Below, piece by piece: positions 8,437 through 17,580 of a stretch of 24,827 nucleotides of DNA (position 1 is its first letter; each line of letters starts with the position of its first letter). The notes below the pieces were generated by a model that had not been told where the DNA came from, searched no databases, and was given only the letters and a program-made list of their open reading frames with translations. Source of the DNA: Zoopage sp. CT-All (taxonomy: Eukaryota; Zoopagomycota; Zoopagomycetes; Zoopagales; Zoopagaceae); assembly GCA_004114245.1 (NCBI GenBank), contig QZWS01000119.1:1-24827 (forward strand), in the 5' to 3' direction. The position numbers were made by a program, and so were the translations under genes.

Positions 8437-10221
8437 CAGGGATCGTTCTTATTTATAGTTTTTCAGCAAAAAAAAAAAAAGTGACTGTGATAGCAAGAGG
8501 GTGCGGACTTGGGAACAGGGTACAAGAGGTAACGAGGAAGCAGGGTGAGGATTGACTGATGTTAATTGAGCACATTAACACTGTCTATTTATCTCTCTAC
8601 ACGAGGACTCGTACTATGGTCTCTGACAGCTTGGCGCGATCCTTGCTCTTGTGTTACTTACCAAAGCAGCTCAGAAAAAGAGGGGAAAAAAAGGTGGGGT
8701 GTATATCATACTTTGGCTGCTGTCAAAGGACCCAGTGCATACAGCAGCAAGGGTAACTGGAGCTTGCTCTCGGGGATTTCGATCGTTCCTAAGGCCTCGG
8801 GTCCTGAACTGCTTCATAGGTAATGTCCATCGAGTAAACTCCACACCGGTGATCTAAAGAGAAGGAATGATCGAAAGGATGGATGAGAACACAACATCTA
8901 ATTGAAATGAGATAACTCAGAGTCCTGGAGCATCGTTCTTTACCTTGCACAAGTATCCTTAGAATGACAGGAACCTTCACACCGGTTTAAGTAGACGGTT
9001 ACGACTCAGGTTTAGGTTTATGAGAAGGAACACCATTCTGATATCCACATCACAATCATCCGGATCAGCATCCGGGGACGTGACTTTAAGCACGCCAAAA
9101 GGAAGGCCATCCTTGTCGGCGAAGAAATCGGAATAGACTTGCTCTTCCTAGCCTTTCGGCGCTGGGAACGGGTCAGTGGTCCTTTGTAGGACTCTAAGTC
9201 GGCGTTATTTTGTCTAGGCTGCTATTCCCCTCCCATAGCCGGCTCTTAGCCAGCTAACTAGAACCTTAATTGGCGGAGGGTGCAGTAGAAATGCCCATGG
9301 CATAGGGACCTTTGTGGTGCCAACTTGGGACTCTGTTTGCATATACCAGGTCAAAACCTCATGATTCATATAGTCGACTTGAAAAATCTGCGTCGACTCG
9401 ACTTAGAACACGCGTTCCACCCTATGAAGGCAGGTACGTCAGCTTATACTCAATACGCAGCATAGAAGTGCCTGTTACATGCATGAAGGACAGAGAAAAA
9501 ACGTTGAGCTGGCGCGAACAAAATCAGGGCCGAATTGTTCTTTGTACCTTTTATATTTAAAGTCTTGGCAAACCATGCTTGCTTTCCACTTACTGTCGTC
9601 GCATTTGGTATTTCATTGCCACAGCTGTCGCTTCCGCACACGACGAGGCAATCGAGCAAGTGTGAGGACGGGTACAGTCTTGTACATCGTCTCACTCGTC
9701 CCACAACTTGTGCCCACAAGAAAAAAGAAAAGCTCCAAGGCATTCTGTAATTCTCCATCAAATTATCAGCAAAATCAAATCAGTAAAGAGCGAGGAAAAG
9801 GAGAGGCCGCGTGCCTCGAGCTGCCAGCATCAACTCGAAGCTATTCTAGCAAAGGGACTGAAGCACTGCTAGCACCCTCAGATCTAATAAAAGTAGTACT
9901 TAGGGATCATAACCAGTATCTAGAGTTGGGTAGCACGATACTGCAAATACAGTTTCTTTCCACCTATTGAACACTTGCTACAGAACTACTCTGCCACTAC
10001 ACTAGCCACCATTCGTAGCCATCAAGAGCCACAAAGGACGTATTTATTACACGTACAGAGGTTGAAAAGCGAGCTGAGATCATGATGATCTTAAATTAGC
10101 GTATGTGAGAAAGCCCCTCTATGGTAAAGCTTTAGTAGCAATTGGGTAACCGGGTGCAGAAGTTTGTCGCAATGGGAACCTGTGTGTTGAACAGCTTAAT
10201 AATAAGGGTGATCGCCTGAGC
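8437..10221. other. Intergenic, contains a probable broken gene
   Basis: No intact gene is recognised. The notable content is a minus-strand decayed coding stretch at about 8671-9225 (listed separately). A 163-codon plus-strand frame at 9479-9970 has no start-region signals, no domain, and Ser/Lys-rich random-looking composition, so it is not called. The right end is the 3' side of the two-exon nuclear protein gene. Confidence 0.5.
8671..9225 (-). pseudogene. Decayed spliced gene, family unknown
   Basis: On the minus strand, a frame from 9204 to 8977 reads like real protein. It has an in-frame TAG and then the acidic stretches YSDFFADKDGLPFGVLKVTS and PDADPDDCDVDIRM. The frame before the TAG appears shifted: a neighbouring frame gives ADLESYKGPLTRSQRRK just upstream. 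Two further in-frame stops (TGA at 8977-8979, then TAA) precede GYLCK, a good GTAAAG donor, and an intron of about 100 nt ending TTTAG. The next exon, in the same frame, reads ITGVEFTRWTLPMKQF and continues to a stop at 8671. Frame changes plus stops inside otherwise protein-like sequence suggest a dead gene. Alternatives are a multi-exon gene whose introns I have not resolved, or chance. Confidence 0.35.
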
Positions 10222-12382
10222 TTAGATGGTCATCCGTAGAGTTCTGAAGAGGCCGACGATGCTAGCCTCGAGCTCAAGCGTACACAGCTGTAATCGGCTG
10301 AAATGTCGATAATCGAGCGTATGTAGGGACGACCAAAGTGTAGCACGACGATCATCTTTCATAATTTCAGCAAGATTTTCCATCAGATCAGACCGACTGG
10401 CCTCGTACCGCGCGATCGTATCCAGAATGTCATTGCCGCCCCTGATAATTGCATTTAGGTCACCTAACGAAAGATATATAGGATTAATAACAGGCAGGAG
10501 GCAAGTTGTCTTGCGCCAGGAAGAAACATTTGTGCGCGGTACCTGTCGCCCTAATCCTGGCAATGCGACGGCGCTGTCTGTTCTGAGCCTCGGCATGACT
10601 CGCAGAGGATGGTGCATGGGTTGACGGCAACAGAGACGTTTCCAAGGCTGGCGGTGACATTGCAGTCAAAGTCATTGTAGAGTCTCTACGAACTGGCAAT
10701 CGTGAAGTGGGCACTGCTACTTGATTGCGTGCGTTCTCCTGCAGTTCAAAGTGGATCTTGATGACAGTTGAACACTCCAGAAAACTGAGGATGAGCTTGC
10801 AGAGTTTGTTGTTCCATGCCGAAATCTTTGCTCCTCGCGCATTGGGATCAGCGGTCTGCCACATCGTCGTTGCTGGAAAGGCGCAGGCTGCGGTGGGTTG
10901 GCTTCCCTTGATCTGCGCAATGGCTTGCTCTGCCATGGATGCGTCGACAACAGCTGTTGCATTGGAAGTATCGGAATCACTTGCTTCGTTCAGCAGAAGA
11001 TGGACCTTTGGCGAGGAAGGATGCTCGATTTGAGTTTCGATATCAGTGTTGCGCTTGCCCTCTACGTCGTCATCAACCCGCTTCCGTTTCCGTGGGCATG
11101 AGCCTTGGAGAACATCTGATAATGCGATCGGAAGGTCGGCAGATTTTCTATCCTCCGACAATGTATCTTGTATTGTCCAGACCTGCTCGCTCTCGAAAGA
11201 CGTACGTCGTATTGTTGTCAACCTTGTATGCAAGACTGTCCCTTCCACATCCTGGCGCATCCTTTTAGGCGAACGATTGCATGAGGTATCATGAGGGGAA
11301 TCTCGGTCTGCATGCTCCTGTACTGTTTCCAAAGGGCCGGCCTGATCCATGTTCACATCTCTTGACTCCATGGAGTCAGCATCGGGCTTGAGCTTCCTTC
11401 CTTCTCCCTCCTCCTGATAGGAATGTCCCTCCGGTTTTGCGTCTCCCAATACTTCGCGTGTCGTAGGCATGGAATTCTTCATCGTAGTCTGATGTGGGTG
11501 ACTTTTTGATTCTACCGTCAGGGGGCTCACATCATTCCCTCCTTTCTGCGCTTCCTTCGTCTCCTCAACATCAGCCTCCCTGCTATCCCCGAGGCTGCTT
11601 GCTTGAGGTTTGGTCGAAGGAGGTAGATCCTTGTCCTCCCGCATCTTCGAGGTCAAAGAGGAACAATCGCGAAAGAGCCTTGGCAGAGTGTCGTAGAGGC
11701 AAGACCTCGCCTCACGACTCATGCGATCGACGTACTCATCCACATTTTGGCTCATCAGCATGAGAAGCTCCCGGCTCGAGTCGGTGGAGCCACATACGGA
11801 GATTGTGGAGGCTGCTGAGGTGGTTGACATTGTGTATGGGTCGCTCTCTGGATTGCAACGGGTCGACCGTCCACTCGATTGAATCGGTGTCTCGTGTGAA
11901 GATGGCGAGGATGAAGTCGATACCAAGGGACTGGTGACTTGATTTAGGCTGCTGGGAGGCCTGGCAGCGATGGTCTGAGGCGAGCGAGGGGATCTGAGAG
12001 CCAGCGTTGTGGCCTGACCGAGAGTGCTACCGAGCCTAAATGGGATTCTTGAGCTGAATGAGAACCAGGACGCAGCTGAGGCGTAAGGCGAGACCGAGGT
12101 CGACGCTGGTGCAGGCGGTGATGTCAAAGCCGGCTCTTTATCATGTGAAGCAAGAGGCTGAGAGCTTGTCGGGGCTGGCTGGATGACTCTGACTCTGGGT
12201 GCCGAGGGGGTCAAGGACAAGGCCCTACGAGACTTGTCGCGTGAAACTCGAGGGTCGCATGGGGAGGGTCTTCTGGACGGCAGCCTGGCTGAGGATGGGC
12301 GGCGCTGGATAGGAGCAGACGGAGAGTTAGAGGGGTTCCAGCGAGGCTTTGGAGACTCGACCTTGGGGCTGAGCTTCCACAT
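10222..12382 (-). CDS. Disordered, probably nuclear protein, unknown
   Basis: Two exons: 12382-10543 and 10463-10222, joined across a 79-nt intron with GTACCG donor and TTAG acceptor. The junction codon reads ACA-G|GT-GAC, and the product is 693 residues. The start is the first in-frame ATG (context gccATGt). The open frame continues upstream only through a pyrimidine-rich leader and begins with GTG. Residues 1-190 are Ser/Pro/Arg-rich with many SP sites. A helical acidic segment lies at about 204-239 (RELLMLMSQNVDEYVDRM). A basic PRKRKR cluster near 430 and KRMR near 373 look like nuclear localisation signals. Helices recur at about 484-551 and again through the last 80 residues in exon 2. 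No enzymatic domain is seen and I do not recognise the family. It is divergent from AP-1 sigma with 410 bp between the start codons. Confidence 0.72.
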
Positions 12383-12792
12383 GGCTGTGGAGGATGACGG
12401 GGGACAGATGGATACGCGTTGGGTGAATGAGGGGATACAGAGAGAGCAGCGATCGGTCGAGGAAGCGTGGGCTGGGAAAGCAACAGAGCGAAGGAAAGAT
12501 GGATTGAACGAGAGAAGGAAGAAAAAAGATGGAAGCAAAGGAAGCAAAGGAAGCAAAGGGATAAGAAGGGAGAAGAAGAGAAAAGAAAAAGGCACAAGCG
12601 CATGGTGAGTGCGCCACCAACCAGCCCTGCACGATGATCAAGCCCGTGACTTGGTTCAGAAAACGCGCCTGTCTGCTCGACCCATTCTGTTCCAACGTTT
12701 CTCATCAACAGCCCAGCTCCGACTGCCAGCACCCATCCACCGACACCCACACACTCCCCACCCTACTGATTCGTCCGCATAGGATCATCGCC
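12383..12792. promoter_or_regulatory. Divergent promoter, nuclear protein / AP-1 sigma
   Basis: The 410 bp between two diverging ATGs. The half near the minus gene is a long purine tract on the plus strand (a CT-rich tract in that gene's sense), about 12480-12600, including three tandem GGAAGCAAA units. The half near AP-1 sigma is C-rich (cacccatccaccgacacccacacac). No TATA box is evident for either gene, which is common for housekeeping promoters. Confidence 0.5.
12531..12557 (+). repeat. Three tandem 9-bp repeats
   Basis: Three perfect units of GGAAGCAAA inside the purine-rich tract of the divergent promoter region. They are probably part of the leader or promoter of the minus-strand gene. 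Confidence 0.9.
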
Positions 12793-14012
12793 ATGCCTGT
12801 AAGTGCATTCTCATCACCAGCCTACGTGGCACGCTGCGTGGGCCAGGTCTTCTTTTGCAGCAGCAGCAGGGAATTAAGAGTGACTCGACACCAAGTTGCT
12901 TCGGATGGCGGGACATGAAACCAACGTCCACCTCATACAGGACAGGATGCGCGTCTTTTAGCGCTGGTTTGCATTATCCAGATGACAGGACGCAAAGCCG
13001 AGGACAGAACAAAACAAAAGCCCAAATGGAATCTGTCAACTTTATACAGGAACCTGAACCAATGGTCGCTCACTCAATCTGACTGTCAGTTGTCATCAGG
13101 AACGGGCGACACAGGCAGAATAGAGGACAGCGCTTCTTCCCTGCACTAGCAGCACACAATGGCTCAACTGGCCTTCCTAAAGCGGAGCGGCCTCTAGTTC
13201 GATGGTAACTGACAGGTCTTTGTCTCTCTATCTGGGGCATCTTGAATAGATCAATTTCGTTCTGCTAGTCAGCCGACAAGGCAAAACCCGACTTGCAAAG
13301 TGGTTCACGACCATGAGCCCCAAGGAAAAAACTAAAATAGTCAAGGACGTAACCCAGCTCGTGCTTTCAAGGCGAACGAAAATGTGCAACTTTCTGGAAT
13401 ACAAAGGTATACAACGGATATGTGCTGGCACAGGAAATTGCTCGAGAACTCCAAAGCCAAGCTTTCTCACGCTCTTCTGTTCTGGATAATGTTTCGTCCT
13501 CCATCACCCATTACGTTCTATTTCAAAGACACCAAGGTCATCTACCGGAGGTACGTTTCGTTGCCTACTTTTGTACTGTAGGCGGAGGACAACATCTAGC
13601 CATGGTCTGCTTTTGGCCCATATTAATCGTCTCTTTCATGATACTCTATTAGATACGCAAGTTTGTTCTTCATCACAGGGATTGATCCAGAAGACAATGA
13701 GCTGATAACACTGGAGATCATCCACCGGTATGTCGAGGTTCTGGACCGGTATTTTGGAAACGTAAGTCCTTTGAGAAAATATTGCAGCGATCATCGGTCG
13801 ATACCCTGCTTATGTTGACCACAACATCCACGCGGACATTATAGGTGTGCGAGCTGGACTTGATCTTCAACTTTCAGCGGGCGTACTTTATTCTGGACGA
13901 GCTACTGATCGCTGGAGAAATGCAAGAGTCGAGTAAAAAAACGGTCCTACGCGTTATTACTCAGCAGGATGCCATGGAGGAGGAAGAGGCAAAGGAAGAA
14001 AAGAACAAGTAA
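12793..14012 (+). CDS. APS1: AP-1 complex sigma subunit
   Basis: Small chain of the clathrin-associated AP-1 adaptor, which sorts cargo between the trans-Golgi network and endosomes. Five exons: 12793-12798, 13250-13406, 13529-13550, 13653-13761 and 13845-14012. All junctions are GT-AG, and the product is 153 residues, matching the usual about 155. The spliced protein begins [20 protein letters not shown] and carries the family motifs [49 protein letters not shown] and [28 protein letters not shown] fits sigma-1 rather than the other sigma chains. The first exon holds only two codons and is followed by a 451-nt intron. The third exon is only 22 nt. The gene converges with the Bmt6-like methyltransferase, with 186 bp between stops. 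Confidence 0.95.
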
Positions 14013-14198
14013 CGCGTCTTGACAGCAGACAAAACGTCGCCGACCCGCTCGATGAGGACATTCTCGCGCCATGGACGCCCAATTCCTACCCTCCCTCTTC
14101 TGCCAGTTTAGACACCCTTTTCCCCTCGTACGACTTTATAGCAGCCATACCCCCCAGCATCGACACAAGGCTTCTTCTATCTGCCGTCTTTATTTTAT

Positions 14199-15347
14199 CT
14201 ACCGTCTTTTATAAATACGGACAAAATGCCGCATGTTTTCCAGTTTAAGAGGGTATGTCAGACTAGGAGGGCATCTGTACCAAGTAGCATCATCCTGGTA
14301 TACAATCTCCAAGTCCTTAAGATGGTCTAGCAGCATATAGACCATATATGTCCTCTCGCCGACCTTCAGATTCGAAAATGACCCAGCACTGTCCACCACC
14401 AGCATGTGTGCGCCCTTTGGCATAGCAGCGACGATCTTGGCGACCAACAGCATGGTCCGCTTCTTGTCCTGAAACAGCTCGTTCAGCACAAACATGAACG
14501 TAATCAAATCCGCTTTGGCCACCCGCTGCAACAAGCCCTCGGACAGATCCAAGACATTGCCGACCTCCGTCTCACAGCGCAGCCTTTCAGGTCCCAACAG
14601 CAGACGGGATCGAACGACCGTCTCCATGGGCACGAGGATCGAAGACCAGTCAACATAATCCTGCATCACAATCGTGACCTGGTGCTTGTTGAGCTTTGAC
14701 TTTTTAACTGGTTTCGAGACTGCGGTAGAATCTTCTGCAGTGGTCGTGGTCGTCGAAACCGAAGTAGCGGATGGCTCCGTCTCGGAGACAGTCAATCCTT
14801 CAAGTCCCAATGTGTTATCGTCCTCGGCCAATTGCGGCGCTTCCTTTACTCCATCCTCATGCAGCTTCGTTTCCGCTGTTGCTGATGATGAGTCCTTCTC
14901 CTTCTCCTTGCTCGTGTCCTTATTGTCCTTATCCTTCTTTTCTGTAGTCGACTTCTTTTTCTTGGTCTTGAGAGCCGGGTTGGCATGGACCATGGCGGCG
15001 GCGATCCCTACCAGCTCACTTCCGGCGCCTGATCCAATGCACAGTACTGTTGAGGGACCTCCTTCGAGTGTCTTCATAAGCACAGGATGTTCCCGAAAGA
15101 GGTGATAGTAGCACAATGCACGGCTAGGCGCATAGCGTGCACTGTACACGGGCAAGTGTTCTGGGTTCTGAAAGACGGCATCGTAGTTCCGCTCAAAGAA
15201 ATGGGTCTTGATGGTTTGAAGTGTCGTCGTGAAGGATGGCAGGTTGAATGCCTCCTGACAGGATTCCTTGACAATGTTGATGATGTCTAGAAGAACGACG
15301 AAGTGAGCAGGTGTGAGATTGGATGTGCGATTTTTTTTTCGCACCAT
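14199..15347 (-). CDS. BMT6: 25S rRNA (uridine-N3) methyltransferase, Bmt6-like
   Basis: SAM-dependent methyltransferase of the Bmt6 type, which in yeast makes m3U2843 in 25S rRNA, so a nucleolar ribosome-biogenesis enzyme. The first in-frame ATG is at 15347 and gives 382 residues (yeast Bmt6 is of similar length). Visible parts are the family region HFFERNYDAVFQNPEHLPVY, a SAM-binding motif I VLCIGSGAGSE (about 101-111), a Lys/Glu/Ser/Thr-rich disordered insertion of about 100 residues (about 127-235), then VTIVMQDYVDWS, FMFVLNELF and a C-terminal WYRCPPSLTYPLKLENMRHF. The frame stays open upstream to 15632 but begins with GTG. Another frame offers a more natural N-terminus from ATG 15495 that would join this frame if a run of nine A (15331-15339) were eight. 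The true start is therefore uncertain. The family call rests on recalled resemblance. Confidence 0.85.
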   Translation of the reverse strand: MVRKKNRTSNLTPAHFVVLLDIINIVKESCQEAFNLPSFTTTLQTIKTHFFERNYDAVFQNPEHLPVYSARYAPSRALCYYHLFREHPVLMKTLEGGPSTVLCIGSGAGSELVGIAAAMVHANPALKTKKKKSTTEKKDKDNKDTSKEKEKDSSSATAETKLHEDGVKEAPQLAEDDNTLGLEGLTVSETEPSATSVSTTTTTAEDSTAVSKPVKKSKLNKHQVTIVMQDYVDWSSILVPMETVVRSRLLLGPERLRCETEVGNVLDLSEGLLQRVAKADLITFMFVLNELFQDKKRTMLLVAKIVAAMPKGAHMLVVDSAGSFSNLKVGERTYMVYMLLDHLKDLEIVYQDDATWYRCPPSLTYPLKLENMRHFVRIYKRR

Positions 15348-16495
15348 TTGCAGGAAGGGGTGTGAGTCCAACCGGTGGTTTGTGGTGGGCGGGACCGTTT
15401 TCAAAAACCCAGGTTCCTGACGTACACTGATCTGGGCTGCGGCCAAAGACCTTTTTGGGGTCAGCTGCAGTCGCAGCCAACTTTTTAGCGTCCATGGAAG
15501 GATGGGATGTGTAACGGTGAGTTGCTGAAGCGTCCACAGACTACCAGCCGTCCAAGTGATCGCACAGACAGTCACCTCACCCTCTTCCTCGAATAACAAA
15601 AAAATTTTAGACACCGACGCGTCGAAAGGCACCTGATTACAGTGCTAGAAGGCAGATCATTGTGCACACCGCCAGTCCTAAAAGCGCGCTTGCAGTAGGG
15701 ACTCCATAAAGTGATGGACTCGAGGAGGTAACAGATAAGGCGCAATTTCTTGCTTGGCTTGGGCAATGCCATGATCTGTCTTTTCACACTCTGCCGTACG
15801 TAACAGATACGGCCACCGTTGGCAGAAGCAAGCTGCAGTTTGCTGGACACTATATTCTTGAATAAAAGAAGCTTGACAAATGACTTTCCACTTGATTATC
15901 ATCGTTGCTCATCAGCCAGTATGTGCCTAACGTCTAGTGTCAACACAGGCCCCTCCGCAACTTCTAGCGCCCCCCTGATCAAAGAGCCACCCATCAGTTC
16001 AAGCATTGCTGTAGAGCTCGCTCAGTTTCGTCTATGCACGTTCTCGTAGGGCCCCGCCCTTACTGCTCAAAGGGCAGCAACTTTTGCCGCGTCAAGTGGA
16101 CCTTTAATGGCGCATGAAAGTACCCACAAAATACTCCAAAGGTCTTCGCTAGAGTGAGACTACGTTAGTGGCCACCGAGGCTCTTGACCCCTTACCCATC
16201 ATGACGCCTTCGCACAATAATATCTAGTCGTGAAGATAATACCACACTCAAGTCCAGAGCTGCGTTACAGCAACCTTTAGTGATGTCACTCTTTACTACT
16301 CCACGACGCGCATACCTCCTACGGGAGTATTCATCGGGTTATTACAGTCGATCCCGCCACCACCACAGCCGTCCTATTGTATTCCACGCAATCGACTCGT
16401 CATGTACCCCGAACTGCCACACGTTGCCCACGCCACACGCCCCAGCGGGCTAGCGCGCCTCTTTCGCTTAAAGGCAGTTCATGTACTACACGCTA

Positions 16496-16630
16496 TCAGA
16501 AGCCGCGGAGCTCAGAAGTACTCTCATAGAAGTTGTCAAGGGGACTAATGTCCCGTTTGCTGTACCACGCGACCAGTAGTACATAAGCAAGAACAGCACA
16601 ATACAGAACGCGGAGAGTGGTGCGGCCCAT
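16496..16630 (-). CDS. 44-codon frame with one membrane-like segment
   Basis: Intact ATG-to-TGA frame of 44 residues overlapping repeat copy R1. Residues about 5-22 (TLRVLYCAVLAYVLLVAW) are strongly hydrophobic, like a signal anchor or single membrane helix. The tail is polar (YSKRDISPLDNFYESTSE). The same ATG exists at the matching place in copy R2 (16880-16878), 26 nt past the shared CAGAACG. In R3 it reads ATA. Copies R2 and R3 are broken soon after. It may be the surviving 5' piece of a repeated gene, or chance. No family is recognised. Confidence 0.25.
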   Translation of the reverse strand: MGRTTLRVLYCAVLAYVLLVAWYSKRDISPLDNFYESTSELRGF

Positions 16631-16676
16631 CGTGCTTATGGATCCTACTTAGAGAACTAGCGTGGACTCGCTAAAG
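16604..16676. repeat. Diverged repeat R, copy R1
   Basis: Begins CAGAACGCGGAGAGTGGTGC and ends ACTCGCTAAAG. By eye it aligns with R2 over about 70 bp with several small gaps and many substitutions. Confidence 0.55.
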
Positions 16677-16718
16677 ACACCGCACGGAAGATCAGAAGGT
16701 AGATGACTATGACTTATT

Positions 16719-16795
16719 TTCATCGTAGGCTGCCTGTTCTATCATAAGCTTTTAAGTCAAACCGGCTTCTACAAACCCGCACCATGTGCTAAGAG
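16719..16795. repeat. Diverged repeat H, copy H1
   Basis: Begins TTCATCGTAGGCTG and includes AAGTCAAACCGGCTTCTAC and CACCATGTGCT. About 70% identical by eye to H2 at 17083-17160, with the same order of blocks. Confidence 0.65.
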
Positions 16796-16812
16796 TCGCA
16801 AAAAGAGACCCG

Positions 16813-16920
16813 AAACACCTCCGACGGTGTTTTTATTAAGGAGATGACGATGGCAGAACGTAAAGCGTAGTGCTGTCCATCATTCTTATTCAACGGGAAA
16901 CACAGCTCGACTCACTAAAG
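16813..16920. repeat. Diverged repeat R, copy R2
   Basis: The left part (CACCTCCGACGGTG, then TTAAGGAGATGACGATGGCAG) matches R3. The right part from CAGAACG (16854) to ACTCACTAAAG matches R1. R2 therefore bridges the two other copies. Confidence 0.6.
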
Positions 16921-17082
16921 CTCAAAAGAAGAGAAAGGGTCATCACGCTCAGTACCTTAAAACTCAAGTCGAATCATAGTTGAGACTTAGCGATGGAAGA
17001 AAAGCGGATCTGACACTCAGCACCCTGCTAGCGCATGAGCGTGTACCGACACGACAAACGGATTTTACATGACAACCAGTTG

Positions 17083-17160
17083 TTCATCGTAGGCTGTCAG
17101 TTACAGTATTAGTTTGAAGTCAAATCGGCCTCTACTACCAGTACCATGTGCTCAGAGCCA
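17083..17160. repeat. Diverged repeat H, copy H2
   Basis: Begins TTCATCGTAGGCTG, like H1, and shares AAGTCAAATCGGCCTCTAC and TACCATGTGCTCAGAG. H1 lies 364 bp upstream. Confidence 0.65.
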
Positions 17161-17428
17161 CGGGATCTGTGAGGACAGCTCGAAGGCGTCCATGTGTAGG
17201 AGGGAATTTTCGAGGGAGGTCTCCATACTCCTAGGTATGCTTCGCGGTGCAGCGGCAGGCAGCTTTTTCTCATGCTAAATGCGTCGGTTGTTACTTATAC
17301 ATATTCTTTTCTCTTATCCATAGTCGTAAATCATTGATCAAAGGATCAAGGACGTGTTGACCAAAATGCATAGGCTAAACCTAAGAAAGTACGAGAAGGC
17401 CCAACGACTTGAGAAGTAGCGGAAGCCC

Positions 17429-17445
17429 TCAAGGGCAGCCCTTGA
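17429..17445. repeat. Perfect short inverted repeat
   Basis: TCAAGGGC-A-GCCCTTGA, two 8-bp arms around one base. The arm equals the core of the four motifs upstream of the lysozyme gene. It may be coincidence. Confidence 0.6.
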
Positions 17446-17488
17446 AGCAATTGACCCCTTGAACTCAGGAAGAGCTCCTCAAAGCTCC

Positions 17489-17580
17489 TCGAGCACCTCC
17501 GGTAATGCTTTGCTAAGGAAATGAGGATGACAGAACGCGAAGAGCGGAGCAACTTATGATACTCATTGGATCAACAGTAA
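17489..17580. repeat. Diverged repeat R, copy R3
   Basis: Contains GCACCTCCGGT, CTAAGGAAATGAGGATGACA and GAACGCGAAGAGCGGAGC, matching R2 block by block. The flanking sequence to the left (17340-17480) is not obviously shared with R1 or R2. Confidence 0.55.

Noticed and set aside
9479-9970. 163-codon plus-strand frame
   Set aside because: No domain, low-complexity Ser/Lys composition, no start or promoter signals, and no splice logic. A frame this long is occasionally expected by chance.
12383-12595. N-terminal extension of the nuclear protein to 12595, which would add a hydrophobic leader
   Set aside because: The extension begins with GTG, is a translated pyrimidine tract rather than a signal peptide, and the first ATG at 12382 has good context.
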